Positions 34,978 through 44,821 of a DNA stretch of 64,000 bases are shown here, piece by piece; positions within the stretch are counted from its first letter, which is position 1, and every line of letters begins with the position of its first letter. A program made the position numbers and the translations under genes. The notes under the pieces were generated by a model that was not told the origin of the DNA, did no database searches, and saw only the letters and a program-made list of their open reading frames with translations. The stretch covers positions 480,492 to 544,491 of the forward strand of contig NZ_HE997644.1 of NCBI RefSeq assembly GCF_000312485.1. The letters run 5' to 3'. The DNA is from Yersinia massiliensis CCUG 53443. Lineage in GTDB: Bacteria > Pseudomonadota > Gammaproteobacteria > Enterobacterales > Enterobacteriaceae.

Positions 34978-35545
34978 CGTTATGCAGCTCGGGGCAGCCT
35001 TTGCCCCGTTTTTTCCGCACTTATCGCTAATGCGGGCTACATTGCTAGCATATCCTCCCCATTAATAGGGTCTATGGCGAGAAAGTCCCTGATAACGTGA
35101 TTTAGCTAACATTTACCACATAAGATTTTTATGAATACATATGCATCTATTACGTATAAGTGGAGATGTAACAAATGATTGTGCGTTAACAAATAAAATA
35201 CAAAACATATTAAGAACTCGCTCTCATTGCCTCTATTGGATAATAATAAGTCGCCTGATGTATCTTCCTTGTTAAATATAACCCTACTGTTTTGCATAAT
35301 ACCCAGTACAGATTTGAATAAAAACCGTTTTAAGTGAATAAAAACGCTTAAATATTCAGTATCTAGTCAAAGTGCATTTTAAAATCGGCTAAAAACATGA
35401 CATGAGTCACAGAATGAATGAGTGTTATGACTAGAATAGCCGCCATCAGCTTATTTTATTCATCTTTACTTAGAATGAGCGTTTGTTTAAAACGGCAACT
35501 TGTTTAAAACCAAAATTTGTTTAAAAAAACAGAGACCTTACGCAA
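34978..35545. other. Intergenic region before speFL
   Basis: 568 bp. Terminator of the lyase operon at 34990-35014, then AT-rich DNA with two copies of TGAATAAAAAC (about 35317 and 35336) and three TTGTTTAAAA direct repeats (about 35483-35528) just ahead of the speFL start. It must contain the speF promoter, which was not pinpointed. No credible ORF. Confidence 0.5.
34990..35014 (+). terminator. Terminator of the lyase operon
   Basis: CGGGGCA-GCCTT-TGCCCCG followed by T6, 12 bases after the stop of the heparinase-family gene. Confidence 0.88.
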
Positions 35546-35650
35546 ATGGAAAATAACAACAAGAAAATGGCGCATATAAGGCGGACAACGCATCTCATGA
35601 TGCCGGCACACCGTAGCTATTTTAGTTTTTCTTATTTCCACTTTAGATAA
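35546..35650 (+). CDS. speFL: Ornithine-sensing leader peptide SpeFL
   Basis: A 34-residue ORF beginning MENNNKKMAHIRRTTHLMMP and ending FHFR. It is the same length as E. coli SpeFL and shares MENN, HIRRTTH, AHR-x-x-F and FHF in register. In E. coli, translation of this peptide stalls when ornithine is bound in the ribosome tunnel, which prevents Rho-dependent termination and switches on speF-potE. Located 424 bases upstream of speF, as expected for such a leader. Confidence comes from the residue-by-residue match. Confidence 0.92.
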   Translation: MENNNKKMAHIRRTTHLMMPAHRSYFSFSYFHFR

Positions 35651-36074
35651 TACCCCCTCTGCAATGACATCCATTTTTATTGGGTAGTCATTGTCTATGC
35701 ACAATTTTTAACAAAAACGAAAATTGCTTTTCAGCATTGGCGTGATGTTAACTATTGTCTGCGTTCTCCGAAGATACTCATACTTGGTTTTATTATCACT
35801 ATCGGTGCGTGTCATATTATTGCTCAGCCGATATAAGCCTTGTGTTAATTATCTTCCAGCAGAAACATAGCTATCCTGTAAAAATCGAATGTCACCTTTG
35901 TCATTAATGCTAAATGACATGAGGATCACTGCGCCTAAAATTCAGATGCGGTGATGTGCAGACAAGCAAATTATTTATTAATGAATTTTAATTCATTGAT
36001 AAGGACGGCCATACACAGAATTTAGTGTCAGTGTTTTTTGATAGTCCAATAAATAATATAAAAGAGAATCCATA
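35651..36074 (+). other. speF leader RNA region
   Basis: 424 bp between speFL and speF, AT-rich and without another ORF. By analogy with E. coli it should include the Rho-entry and termination segment and anti-termination hairpins controlled by SpeFL stalling. The speF SD AAAGAGAA is at 36061-36068. Confidence 0.55.
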
Positions 36075-38237
36075 ATGAAAAAGTTAAATATTGCGGCAAG
36101 CCAGTCAGCTATACCCTGTTTTGAATCACAGCGTGAAGTAGTCGATGTTTTACACACGGATTTTACGGACATTGCTGCCGTCGTCCTTTCCGTTCAAGAT
36201 ATTAATAATGGTGTCATTAATAGTATTCATGAATTAGGTTTAGAGATTCCAATCTTTGCTGCCGTTTGCTGTGAAGAAGAACTCAATACCGACGTATTAC
36301 CATCACTCAATGGGGTCTTTGAACTCTGTGGTGATAATACTGATTTTTATGGTAAACAATTGGAATCGGCTGCTGAAAAATATGAAAAAGAATTGCTGCC
36401 TCCATTCTTTAATACTTTAAAAAAATATGTCGAAATGGGGAATTCAACTTTTGCTTGCCCTGGGCATCAAGGTGGACAATTCTTCCGTAAACATCCTGCG
36501 GGCCGTCAATTCTTTGACTTCTACGGCGAAACTATTTTCCGTTCAGATATGTGTAATGCTGACGTCAAATTAGGTGATTTACTGATTCACGAAGGTGCAC
36601 CTTGTGATGCACAAAAACATGCAGCAAAAGTATTTAATGCCGATAAAACTTACTTCGTTCTGAACGGAACATCAGCCTCAAATAAAGTGGCTACTAATGC
36701 CCTGTTGGCCCGTGGTGATCTAGTATTATTTGACCGTAATAACCACAAATCTAACCATCATGGTGCGTTGATTCAGGCAGGTGCAACCCCTGTTTATCTG
36801 GAGACAGCCCGCAACCCGTTTGGCTTTATCGGTGGGATTGATGCTCACTGTTTCGAAGAAAAGTACCTGCGTGAACAGATCCGCAGCGTTGCACCAGACC
36901 GTGCTAACGAAGCGCGCCCATTCCGCTTGGCGATTATCCAATTAGGCACCTACGACGGTACGATTTATAACGCCCGCCAAGTCGTCGATAAGATTGGTCA
37001 TCTTTGCGACTATATTTTGTTTGACTCCGCTTGGGTAGGCTACGAACAATTTATTCCAATGATGAAGGATTGTTCACCATTATTACTTGAATTGAATGAA
37101 AACGATCCTGGTATTATCGTGACGCAATCAGTCCATAAACAACAAGCGGGCTTCTCACAAACGTCGCAGATTCATAAAAAAGATAAACATATTAAAGGTC
37201 AAGATCGCTATTGCAACCATAAGCGCTTTAATAACGCCTTTATGTTGCACGCATCCACCAGCCCATTCTATCCATTATTTGCCGCATTAGACGTTAACGC
37301 AAAAATGCATGAAGGCAAAAGCGGCCAACGTATGTGGCTTGACTGTGTTAAGACAGGTATTGAAGCACGTAAAATGATTTTAAATACCTGTAATATGATT
37401 AAGCCTTTTGTTCCGGTAGAAGTTGACGGAAAACCGTGGCAGGAATATGACACGAATGCCATGGCACAAGATTTACGCTTCTTTAATTTCATTCCAGGCG
37501 AAAAATGGCATGCCTTTGAAGGCTATGAAGCCTCTCAATATTTTGTCGACCCTTGTAAGTTACTATTAACCACCCCAGGGATTGATACCAATACTGGCGA
37601 ATATACTGCCTCTGGTATTCCAGCGACTATTCTGGCTAATTTCTTGCGTGAAAATGGTATCGTGCCAGAAAAATGCGATTTGAATTCTATTTTGTTCTTA
37701 TTAACGCCAGCAGAAGACTTGGCGAAAATGCAACATTTGGTCGCGCAAATTGCTCGATTCGAACGTTTCATTGAAGAAGATGCTTTGTTAGTTGATGTAT
37801 TACCAACGGTATATCGTAATAATGAAGCGCGCTACCAAGGTTATACCATCGGTAAATTATGCCAAGAAATGCATGATCTTTATGTTAGCTATGATGTTAA
37901 GCAGCTACAAAAAGAGATGTTCCGTAAACAGTATTTCCCTAAAGTGGTGATGAATCCACAGGATGCCAATATTGAATTCGTCCGTGGGCATGCTGAATTA
38001 GTCCCATTATGTAAAGCTGAAGGTCGAATTGCCGCTGAAGGTGCACTTCCTTACCCACCGGGAGTATTGTGTGTTGTCCCTGGTGAAGTTTGGGGCGGCG
38101 CAGCTCAACGTTATTTCTTGGCATTAGAAGAAAGTATCAATCTATTACCTGGCTTCGCACCTGAATTACAAGGTGTTTATTTGCAAGTTGATGAAGACGG
38201 ATGGAACCGTGCGTACGGCTATATGATGAAACAATAA
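36075..38237 (+). CDS. speF: Inducible ornithine decarboxylase
   Basis: 720-residue PLP enzyme that converts ornithine to putrescine and CO2, consuming a proton in acid. N-terminal wing/CheY-like domain (about 1-107), then PLP-binding core: CPGHQGGQFFRKHPAG near 133-148, NGTSASNK near 200, HKSNHHGAL near 223, and the Schiff-base lysine in SVHKQQAGFSQTSQIHKKDK near residue 355. C-terminal domain ends GYMMKQ. Full length against the E. coli enzyme (732 aa). The speFL-speF-potE arrangement marks it as inducible SpeF, not constitutive SpeC. Confidence 0.95.
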   Translation: MKKLNIAASQSAIPCFESQREVVDVLHTDFTDIAAVVLSVQDINNGVINSIHELGLEIPIFAAVCCEEELNTDVLPSLNGVFELCGDNTDFYGKQLESAAEKYEKELLPPFFNTLKKYVEMGNSTFACPGHQGGQFFRKHPAGRQFFDFYGETIFRSDMCNADVKLGDLLIHEGAPCDAQKHAAKVFNADKTYFVLNGTSASNKVATNALLARGDLVLFDRNNHKSNHHGALIQAGATPVYLETARNPFGFIGGIDAHCFEEKYLREQIRSVAPDRANEARPFRLAIIQLGTYDGTIYNARQVVDKIGHLCDYILFDSAWVGYEQFIPMMKDCSPLLLELNENDPGIIVTQSVHKQQAGFSQTSQIHKKDKHIKGQDRYCNHKRFNNAFMLHASTSPFYPLFAALDVNAKMHEGKSGQRMWLDCVKTGIEARKMILNTCNMIKPFVPVEVDGKPWQEYDTNAMAQDLRFFNFIPGEKWHAFEGYEASQYFVDPCKLLLTTPGIDTNTGEYTASGIPATILANFLRENGIVPEKCDLNSILFLLTPAEDLAKMQHLVAQIARFERFIEEDALLVDVLPTVYRNNEARYQGYTIGKLCQEMHDLYVSYDVKQLQKEMFRKQYFPKVVMNPQDANIEFVRGHAELVPLCKAEGRIAAEGALPYPPGVLCVVPGEVWGGAAQRYFLALEESINLLPGFAPELQGVYLQVDEDGWNRAYGYMMKQ

Positions 38238-38284
38238 TAGCTATTTTTTAATTTTTACAACACCAACATCACTATTCGCTCAAT

Positions 38285-38309
38285 CTGCGGGGATAACTTA
38301 TTCCCGCAG
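38285..38309 (+). other. speF-potE intercistronic hairpin
   Basis: Arms CTGCGGG (38285-38291) and CCCGCAG (38303-38309) with further pairs inside; no T-run follows. Probably an mRNA-processing or stability element between the two genes, not a full terminator. Confidence 0.5.
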
Positions 38310-38338
38310 TCTCTGAAATTAAAAAAGAGATAATAAAA

Positions 38339-39655
38339 ATGAGTAAAACAAATAATAAGATGGGAGTCGTACAGCTAACTATTCTGACCGCCGTCAATAT
38401 GATGGGTTCAGGCATAATTATGCTGCCAACCAAACTCGCCGAAGTTGGAACGATTTCGATCGTTTCATGGTTAGTCACAGCAGTCGGTTCAATGGCGTTG
38501 GCCTATGCTTTCGCCCAGTGTGGGATGTTTAGTCGTAAGTCTGGCGGGATGGGCGGTTATGCCGAGTACGCGTTTGGTAAATCTGGCAACTTTATGGCGA
38601 ACTATACCTATGGTGCATCATTGCTGATTGCTAATATCGCGATCGCGATTTCAGCCGTAGGGTATGGCACCGAATTATTGGGTGCCACACTCACGCCATT
38701 AGGCATTTGTATCGCCACCATCGGTGTACTGTGGCTGGCGACAGTCGCTAACTTTGGCGGCGCACGCATTACTGGGCAGATCAGTAGCGTCACCATCTGG
38801 GGGGTGATTATCCCCGTCGTCGGTATCTCGTTGATTGGTTGGTTCTGGTTTAGTGGCACAGCCTATGTCGCCGCGTGGAATCCACATAACGTGCCCGTCT
38901 TTGAAGCGATAGGTTCTTCTATCTCAATGACACTGTGGGCTTTCCTGGGTTTGGAATCTGCCTGTGCCAATACCGACACGGTAGAAAACCCTGAACGTAA
39001 CGTTCCGATCGCCGTGTTGGGTGGGACTTTAGGTGCAGCGGTTATCTATATTATTTCAACCAACGTGATTGCTGGTATTGTGCCAAACATGGATTTGGCT
39101 AACTCTACCGCGCCATTTGGTTTGGCCTTTGCTTATATGTTCACCCCAGCCGTCGGTAAAATCATCATGGCATTGATGATCATGTCCTGCGTAGGGTCAT
39201 TACTGGGCTGGCAGTTCACCATCGCTCAGGTGTTTAAATCTTCTGCTGATGAAGGCTTCTTCCCGAAAATCTTCTCTAAAGTCAGTAAAGCCGATGCCCC
39301 TATCAAAGGAATGTTGACCATCGTTATCATCCAGAGCGTGTTGTCTCTGATGACCATTAGCCCGTCACTGAACAAGCAATTTAACGTGCTGGTGAATTTG
39401 GCGGTAGTGACCAATATCATCCCTTATATTCTGTCGATGGCGGCGTTGGTGATTATCCAGAAAACCGCGAATGTCGATCCTGCTAAGGCCCGCAAAGCCA
39501 ACATCATTGCCTTTATCGGTGCGATGTACAGCTTCTATGCGCTTTACAGCTCAGGTCAGGAAGCGATGACTTGGGGGGCGATTGTGACCTTCCTCGGGTG
39601 GACACTGTACGGTTTGGTTTCACCACGTTTCGAATTTGCAGCAAAAACAAAGTAA
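38339..39655 (+). CDS. potE: Putrescine:ornithine antiporter PotE
   Basis: 438-residue APC-family transporter with about 12 membrane segments. N-terminus MSKTNNKMGVVQLTILTAVN then MMGSGIIMLP carries the helix-1 break motif GSGI. Other family stretches: GGMGGYAEYAFGKSGNF near residue 64 and WAFLGLESACANTDTVENP near 200. Exchanges external ornithine for putrescine made by SpeF, giving acid resistance. It lies 101 bases downstream of speF, with the hairpin at 38285-38309 between. SD AAAAAAGAGA precedes the start. Confidence 0.95.
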   Translation: MSKTNNKMGVVQLTILTAVNMMGSGIIMLPTKLAEVGTISIVSWLVTAVGSMALAYAFAQCGMFSRKSGGMGGYAEYAFGKSGNFMANYTYGASLLIANIAIAISAVGYGTELLGATLTPLGICIATIGVLWLATVANFGGARITGQISSVTIWGVIIPVVGISLIGWFWFSGTAYVAAWNPHNVPVFEAIGSSISMTLWAFLGLESACANTDTVENPERNVPIAVLGGTLGAAVIYIISTNVIAGIVPNMDLANSTAPFGLAFAYMFTPAVGKIIMALMIMSCVGSLLGWQFTIAQVFKSSADEGFFPKIFSKVSKADAPIKGMLTIVIIQSVLSLMTISPSLNKQFNVLVNLAVVTNIIPYILSMAALVIIQKTANVDPAKARKANIIAFIGAMYSFYALYSSGQEAMTWGAIVTFLGWTLYGLVSPRFEFAAKTK

Positions 39656-39768
39656 TCAATCAGGTTGATTGAGTAAGATCAGGTGCCAGCAGATAAAAAA
39701 GTCAGGATACGGCCCGTAATTCCGGTAATAATAGCTCCAAACCGCTACCCCCGGACTGGAAGAAGATT

Positions 39769-40092
39769 ATGACGGATAGCCCTTGGTATCTCTATCTGCT
39801 GCGCACCGCCTCTGGCATGTTGTACACCGGTATTACCACCGATGTTGCACGGCGAATGGTGCAGCATCAAAGTGGAAAAGGCGCAAAAGCACTGCGTGGC
39901 AAAGGAACGTTAACTTTGGTCTTCCATTGTGACGCAGGGGATCGCTCAATGGCATTGAAACTGGAATATCGGGTGAAGCAACTCACTAAGCAGCAAAAAG
40001 AAAAGCTGGTGATTAACCAGCCTTCTTCACTGACCTCGATACTTATCGAGCAAAAAATAGTCGCTAAAGCACCCGCCGTTAAAATCGGTTGA
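39769..40092 (+). CDS. yhbQ: GIY-YIG nuclease-domain protein YhbQ
   Basis: 107 residues. The GIY-YIG core is [20 protein letters not shown] (about 5-24), here in the form LYLL and YTGIT, followed by [20 protein letters not shown] and the acidic residue in [12 protein letters not shown]. coli YhbQ has nuclease activity on DNA in vitro; its biological role is unclear. The final 14 bases overlap the end of convergent yhbS. Confidence 0.9.
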   Translation: MTDSPWYLYLLRTASGMLYTGITTDVARRMVQHQSGKGAKALRGKGTLTLVFHCDAGDRSMALKLEYRVKQLTKQQKEKLVINQPSSLTSILIEQKIVAKAPAVKIG

Positions 40093-40582
40093 ATGGGGCT
40101 GAAAAGACCACCTCACCCTCCACGTCAGCCAGTGCCTCTTCCGCCAAAGCATAAACCTGAAAAGCATTTTCGGTATCTGGCCAGCGGCACGTTAATTGAT
40201 GTTGAGCTGCCGGTACAAAACCAAAACGTTGATAATAGGCAGGCTCACCCAATACCACGACCGCGGCATAACCGAACTCATTGAGCGAATCGAGCCCCTC
40301 GTAGACCAGTTTTTCGGCCAAACCTTGGCGACGCAGGCTCTCTTCCACGGCTAATGGTGCCAATGCTACCCATTGACGATCCTCACCACCAATTTCAACC
40401 GGACTAAATGCGGCATAACCGACAACACCACCCTCGTCATCCGTTGCCACAATGCCCAGCGTCAATAAACCATCTTCGCGCAGTTGCTGCACCAGTTCAG
40501 CTTCATCATCTCGCTTAAATGCCTGACGTAATAAAGCGTCGATCCCCGGTGCATCGACCGGAATTTCTACTCGAATTAACAC
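40079..40582 (-). CDS. yhbS: GNAT acetyltransferase-family protein YhbS
   Basis: 167 residues beginning at GTG 40582 ([20 protein letters not shown]). The acetyl-CoA-binding loop is [20 protein letters not shown] (about 74-93, Q/R-x-x-G-x-G/A form). Other family blocks: [16 protein letters not shown] and [19 protein letters not shown] then YYQRFGF. Matches E. coli YhbS along its length; substrate unknown. The start codon lies inside the last codons of ubiT, so the two are translationally coupled. Confidence 0.9.
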   Translation of the reverse strand: MLIRVEIPVDAPGIDALLRQAFKRDDEAELVQQLREDGLLTLGIVATDDEGGVVGYAAFSPVEIGGEDRQWVALAPLAVEESLRRQGLAEKLVYEGLDSLNEFGYAAVVVLGEPAYYQRFGFVPAAQHQLTCRWPDTENAFQVYALAEEALADVEGEVVFSAPFNRF

Positions 40583-41130
40583 GATGCTAATGTACGGGAA
40601 GTACTCACCGCACCCTCTTGTTGACCGGCTTCAATAAATTCGGCCAGTTGCAGTAGACCGACTCGCAGGAGTGTCGGCATGGCTTCCAATTCAATGGCAT
40701 CCATCAGGTTTTTCACATAAAGGCCCAATTCGGTATCTCCTTCAATGCGTAACCGGCGTTGGAAAAACAGCGTATCCGGATCTTCTTTACGGGCAGCGAT
40801 CAGAATCAGATCGTTGGCATTACCGCTAAAGCTGACATCGGCTTTAGCTTGTTGGCTCACTATTAGCCTATCGTTTTCTACCGTCATAAACCATTGTAGC
40901 CCGAGATCACGGACTTCAATTTTTAACCAACGGGATTCTAGAAATGCCAAATCACCGTCCAGCAGTGCCTGACGAAATTGCCAGCCAAGCATTTGCTCTA
41001 ATACTTGGCGCTGTAAAGCGAAAGGAGTCAATTTTAGCGGCCCCCGCAGCAGCGCTGGCCCTTGACGTACAAGTTGTGTTCGTAGTTTTCCAAGCACTGG
41101 CTCTATCTCCTTTTGACTCTGATCAACCAT
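40576..41130 (-). CDS. ubiT: Ubiquinone accessory lipid-carrier protein UbiT
   Basis: 184 residues from 41130 (MVDQSQKEIEPVLGKLRTQL); an ATG at 41172 would read into the repeat. SCP2-domain protein needed for O2-independent ubiquinone synthesis with UbiU and UbiV; formerly yhbT. Conserved blocks: GPLKLTPFALQRQVLEQMLG then WQFRQAL, RWLKIEVRDLGLQWF, ADVSFSGNANDLILIAARKE and DPDTLFFQRRLRIEGDTELG. Divergent from ubiUV, sharing the region 41131-41499 with FNR-like sequences and an ERIC-like repeat. Confidence 0.93.
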   Translation of the reverse strand: MVDQSQKEIEPVLGKLRTQLVRQGPALLRGPLKLTPFALQRQVLEQMLGWQFRQALLDGDLAFLESRWLKIEVRDLGLQWFMTVENDRLIVSQQAKADVSFSGNANDLILIAARKEDPDTLFFQRRLRIEGDTELGLYVKNLMDAIELEAMPTLLRVGLLQLAEFIEAGQQEGAVSTSRTLASC

Positions 41131-41138
41131 AAACCTAT

Positions 41139-41260
<122 letters not shown>

Positions 41261-41358
41261 TTTTGCCACAGGAGAAAAATAGCAAAGCATCCTAAATCAA
41301 TAAAACTGACATCAATTTTTGGCTAATCCTCAGAAGAATGCCACCAATGCAAAAGAAA

Positions 41359-41372
41359 CTGCCTTAAATCAA
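41359..41372 (-). promoter_or_regulatory. Candidate FNR site for ubiUV
   Basis: On the minus strand TTGATTTAAGGCAG: a perfect left half TTGAT with a degenerate right half. FNR control of ubiUVT is known in E. coli, so a site here is expected. A weaker TTGATGTCAGTTTT lies at 41302-41315. Confidence 0.5.
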
Positions 41373-41499
41373 GGTCAGTGCAAAGCAGGTTAACTAAAAT
41401 CGCCTCTCGATAAAATACGAATATCATCTTCGGATGGGGAATAATCATTGCCAGCCATGCTGCCAACAACGGGGCTGCTGACTCATTCAGGAAAATTCT

Positions 41500-42495
41500 A
41501 TGGAGTTGCTTTGTCCTGCCGGCAATTTACCCGCATTAAAAGCCGCCATCGATAATGGGGCTGACGCGGTATATATCGGTTTGAAAGATGATACCAACGC
41601 CCGCCATTTTGCCGGCCTTAATTTCACCGATAAAAAGCTGCAAGAAGCCGTTAATTACGTTCATAACCGTAAGCGTAAATTACATATTGCCATTAATACC
41701 TTCGCTCACCCCGATGGTTATGCTCGTTGGCAACGAGCCGTAGATATGGCCGCGCAGCTTGGGGCCGATGCCCTTATTTTAGCCGATCTCGCTATGCTGG
41801 AATATGCCGCCGAGCGTTATCCAGATGTGGAGCGCCATGTCTCAGTACAAGCGTCGGCGACGAATGATGAAGCCATTCGCTTCTATCAGCGCCATTTTGA
41901 TGTGGCGCGAGTGGTGTTACCCCGCGTGTTGTCGATGCATCAGGTGAAACAGTTATCACGCACCAGCCCAGTACCGTTGGAAGTTTTTGCCTTTGGCAGT
42001 TTATGCATCATGGCGGAAGGCCGCTGTTACCTATCCTCCTATTTGACAGGCGAATCACCGAATACCGTGGGAGCCTGCTCACCCGCACGTTTTGTACGTT
42101 GGCAGCAAACCCCGCAAGGGATGGAATCTCGCCTCAATGAGGTGTTGATCGACCGTTATGAGGATAACGAAAACGCCGGTTATCCGACATTGTGCAAAGG
42201 CCGCTACCTAGTCGATGGTCAGCGCTATCACGCGCTCGAAGAACCGACCAGTTTGAACACGCTGGAGCTATTACCTGAATTATTTGCCGCGAATATTGCC
42301 TCGGTAAAAATTGAGGGCCGCCAACGTAGCCCCGCTTATGTGAGTCAGGTGGCCAAAGTTTGGCGGCAAGCAATTGACCGCTATCAAGCCAATCCGTCGC
42401 AATTTGCAGCGAAAGCAGAATGGATGGAACAACTGGGCGCAATGTCCGAAGGGACCCAGACCACACTGGGCGCTTATCATCGCAAGTGGCAGTAG
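41500..42495 (+). CDS. ubiU: Anaerobic ubiquinone hydroxylation protein UbiU (U32 family)
   Basis: 331 residues beginning MELLCPAGNLPALKAAIDNG, the U32 N-terminal signature. With UbiV it performs O2-independent ring hydroxylation in ubiquinone synthesis using an Fe-S cluster. Candidate cluster cysteines lie in GSLCIMAEGRCYLSSY (about 165-182), GACSPARF near 191 and TLCKGRYL near 230, matching the four-Cys pattern. Formerly yhbU. Overlaps no neighbour; 11 bases separate it from ubiV. Confidence 0.94.
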   Translation: MELLCPAGNLPALKAAIDNGADAVYIGLKDDTNARHFAGLNFTDKKLQEAVNYVHNRKRKLHIAINTFAHPDGYARWQRAVDMAAQLGADALILADLAMLEYAAERYPDVERHVSVQASATNDEAIRFYQRHFDVARVVLPRVLSMHQVKQLSRTSPVPLEVFAFGSLCIMAEGRCYLSSYLTGESPNTVGACSPARFVRWQQTPQGMESRLNEVLIDRYEDNENAGYPTLCKGRYLVDGQRYHALEEPTSLNTLELLPELFAANIASVKIEGRQRSPAYVSQVAKVWRQAIDRYQANPSQFAAKAEWMEQLGAMSEGTQTTLGAYHRKWQ

Positions 42496-42506
42496 CCGGA
42501 GGAAAT

Positions 42507-43385
42507 ATGAAGTATGCCTTAGGCGCAGTACTCTATTACTGGCCAAAATCGGATATTGAGACTTTCTATCACGCGGCAACCAATAGCAGCGCCGATGTTA
42601 TTTATTTGGGCGAGAATGTTTGCACCAAACGCCGCGAGATGAAGGTTAGCGATTGGTTGGGCTTAGCAAAAGAAGTCGCAGCGAGTGGTAAACAGGTGGT
42701 GATTTCTACCTTAGCGCTACTGCAAGCCCCGTCCGAATTGAATGAATTGAAGCGCTATGTTGAGAACGGCGAATTTTTACTGGAAGCCAATGATTTAGGT
42801 GCAGTGAATATGGCGGCTGAACGTGGCTTGCCTTTCGTCGCCGGTCACGCATTGAACTGCTACAACGCATATACCCTGCGGATCTTGCACCGTCAGGGCA
42901 TGATGCGTTGGTGCATGCCAGTCGAGCTTTCCCGTGATTGGCTGAGCAACGTCCTAGAGCAGTGCGACGAACTGGGTTTTCGCGATCAATTTGAGGTTGA
43001 AGTCCTCAGTTATGGCCACCTGCCGCTGGCTTATTCTGCCCGCTGCTTTACTGCCCGCTCTGAGGATCGCGCCAAAGATGAATGTGAAACGTGCTGCATT
43101 AAGTATCCGCAAGGGCGCAAGGTATTATCGCAGGAAGACCAGCAAGTTTTTGTCCTCAATGGCATCCAGACACAAAGCGGCTACTGCTATAACCTCGGTA
43201 ATGATCTGATCTCAATGCAAGGGTTGGTGGATATTGTCCGTCTTTCGCCAAAAGGCATCGAGACACTGGAGGTTATCGAGCAATTCCGCGCTAATGAGCA
43301 AGGTCTAGCACCGTTGATGCTGGCAGATAAAGCCGATTGTAATGGCTATTGGCGGCGTCTTGCCGGACTGGAACTGGTGTCATAG
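42507..43385 (+). CDS. ubiV: Anaerobic ubiquinone hydroxylation protein UbiV (U32 family)
   Basis: 292 residues from 42507 (MKYALGAVLYYWPKSDIETF) behind a strong GGAGGA; an upstream in-frame ATG at 42420 lies in ubiU and is rejected. Partner of UbiU with its own Fe-S cluster. Cysteines: NVCTKRREM near residue 39, and the cluster SARCFTARSEDRAKDECETC followed by C (about 177-198). Formerly yhbV. Followed by a hairpin terminator at 43396-43421. Confidence 0.94.
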   Translation: MKYALGAVLYYWPKSDIETFYHAATNSSADVIYLGENVCTKRREMKVSDWLGLAKEVAASGKQVVISTLALLQAPSELNELKRYVENGEFLLEANDLGAVNMAAERGLPFVAGHALNCYNAYTLRILHRQGMMRWCMPVELSRDWLSNVLEQCDELGFRDQFEVEVLSYGHLPLAYSARCFTARSEDRAKDECETCCIKYPQGRKVLSQEDQQVFVLNGIQTQSGYCYNLGNDLISMQGLVDIVRLSPKGIETLEVIEQFRANEQGLAPLMLADKADCNGYWRRLAGLELVS

Positions 43386-43395
43386 CATCAAAAAT

Positions 43396-43421
43396 CAGGG
43401 GGAGCATATTTGCTCCCCCTG
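43396..43421. terminator. Bidirectional terminator between ubiV and cyuA
   Basis: Perfect 11-bp stem CAGGGGGAGCA / TGCTCCCCCTG with loop TATT between convergent genes. A T-run (ACTATTTTTTT) occurs about 12 bases further, so termination of ubiV is likely. Confidence 0.65.
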
Positions 43422-43456
43422 CTATCTACACTATTTTTTTAATCGATGAGTGGTGG

Positions 43457-44773
43457 TCAATCACAGCGGCATTTTTGGGCCATGATCTCAATGATCTGAC
43501 GGTCAGTTTGCCGCATCGCACCGCAAGCCAGCGCGCACAGATTGGCAATCGACTGATCAACATCATGAGCCACGATCCCCTCATTACCGGTCACACCGCT
43601 GCTGTCTAATGCCATGAGTACCGCTTTGTAGGCCGCACTGACGCTGGTAGAGACTTTCATGGCGCAACTGTTGGCAGCACCATCACAAATAATCCCGCTG
43701 ATATCGCCGATCATACTACCGATCGCCAGTGCGACTGGCTCATAACGAGGTTCAAATAGCCAAGCCATTCCAGCCGCCGCGCCCATTGCGGCTGTGGTCG
43801 CAGCACATAAAGCAGAAAGTGCCGGTAACTGGCTATGAATATAAATCGCCATCAAATGAGACAAGATCAGCGCTCGCGCTAACGCTTCTTCATCGGCCCC
43901 CAGATATTCGGCAACCACAAGTACAGGCATCGTGGCGGCAATGCCTTGATTCCCTGAACCAGAGTTACTCATCGCGGGCATTAGTGCTCCCCCCATACGC
44001 GCATCCGAGGCTGCCGCTGAGCGAATCATAATATCCGACAGTAAATCCTTAACCAGCAAACCTCGCCCACGTTGGCGCATCAGTGAAGCACCAATATGTA
44101 AGCCATAGTTACCGGTAAGCCCCTCTTGGGACAGCGCCCCATTCAGTTCAGCCGCCTGTAAAATGAAGCTAATCTGCTCGAAAGGGACTTCGGTAGCAAA
44201 CTGGTAAACCTGCCGAGCGCTAACTTGCTTCAGGCAATCGTGAGGATCATAAACTGCCTGCGCCTGTGGGCTATGCTGCGCAACCTCGAACAAGACATTG
44301 CCATTGATAACAATCTTCACCACTTGGGTATGACCCCCAGCAATGGTAACACTCGCCCATCGCGCCCCCTGATAGACCCGAGCTTCAGCGAATAAAACAT
44401 CATCGCCAACGTGCATATCTACCCGAACATCCCCACGTTCCAACATCGACTTGGCATCTGTAACCTGCTGTTGAGACAGGTTTTTCAACACCGCTAATCC
44501 CCCCTCAGGATCGCCACCCAGTGCACCCACCGCAGCAGCAATAGGCAACCCCACCATACCGGTGCCAGGGACAGTTACCCCCATCCCATTTTTCATTAAG
44601 TTTGGTGAAACCCGCGCTTCAATACGCTCAACTTTGCCGGGTAAATAAGTCGCTGCCATTGCCGACGCCAATGCGAGTGCGATGGGTTCAGTACAACCGA
44701 CGGCTGGTTGCACATCGCGTTTAATGACGCGGATAAGCGCATCCCATAAAGCAGAATTATTTGTGTTATTCAT
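43457..44773 (-). CDS. cyuA: L-cysteine desulfidase CyuA (UPF0597/YhaM family)
   Basis: 438 residues from 44773 ([16 protein letters not shown]), chosen because GAAGGT precedes it. Serine-dehydratase-alpha-like Fe-S enzyme that breaks cysteine down to pyruvate, sulfide and ammonia. Conserved blocks: [18 protein letters not shown] (about 21-38), [20 protein letters not shown] near 62, [20 protein letters not shown] near 275 and [20 protein letters not shown] near 358, with the putative cluster cysteines. It lies 48 bases downstream of cyuP in the same operon. In E. coli the pair supports anaerobic cysteine use. Confidence 0.9.
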   Translation of the reverse strand: MNNTNNSALWDALIRVIKRDVQPAVGCTEPIALALASAMAATYLPGKVERIEARVSPNLMKNGMGVTVPGTGMVGLPIAAAVGALGGDPEGGLAVLKNLSQQQVTDAKSMLERGDVRVDMHVGDDVLFAEARVYQGARWASVTIAGGHTQVVKIVINGNVLFEVAQHSPQAQAVYDPHDCLKQVSARQVYQFATEVPFEQISFILQAAELNGALSQEGLTGNYGLHIGASLMRQRGRGLLVKDLLSDIMIRSAAASDARMGGALMPAMSNSGSGNQGIAATMPVLVVAEYLGADEEALARALILSHLMAIYIHSQLPALSALCAATTAAMGAAAGMAWLFEPRYEPVALAIGSMIGDISGIICDGAANSCAMKVSTSVSAAYKAVLMALDSSGVTGNEGIVAHDVDQSIANLCALACGAMRQTDRQIIEIMAQKCRCD

Positions 44774-44821
44774 AATAATACCTTCAAACATATACAGCAG
44801 GTTATGTCAGATGCCGTTATT

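Noticed and set aside
35504-35704. Minus-strand 66-codon frame over the speFL region
   Set aside because: It is antisense to the well matched SpeFL leader and shows no homology or good start site.
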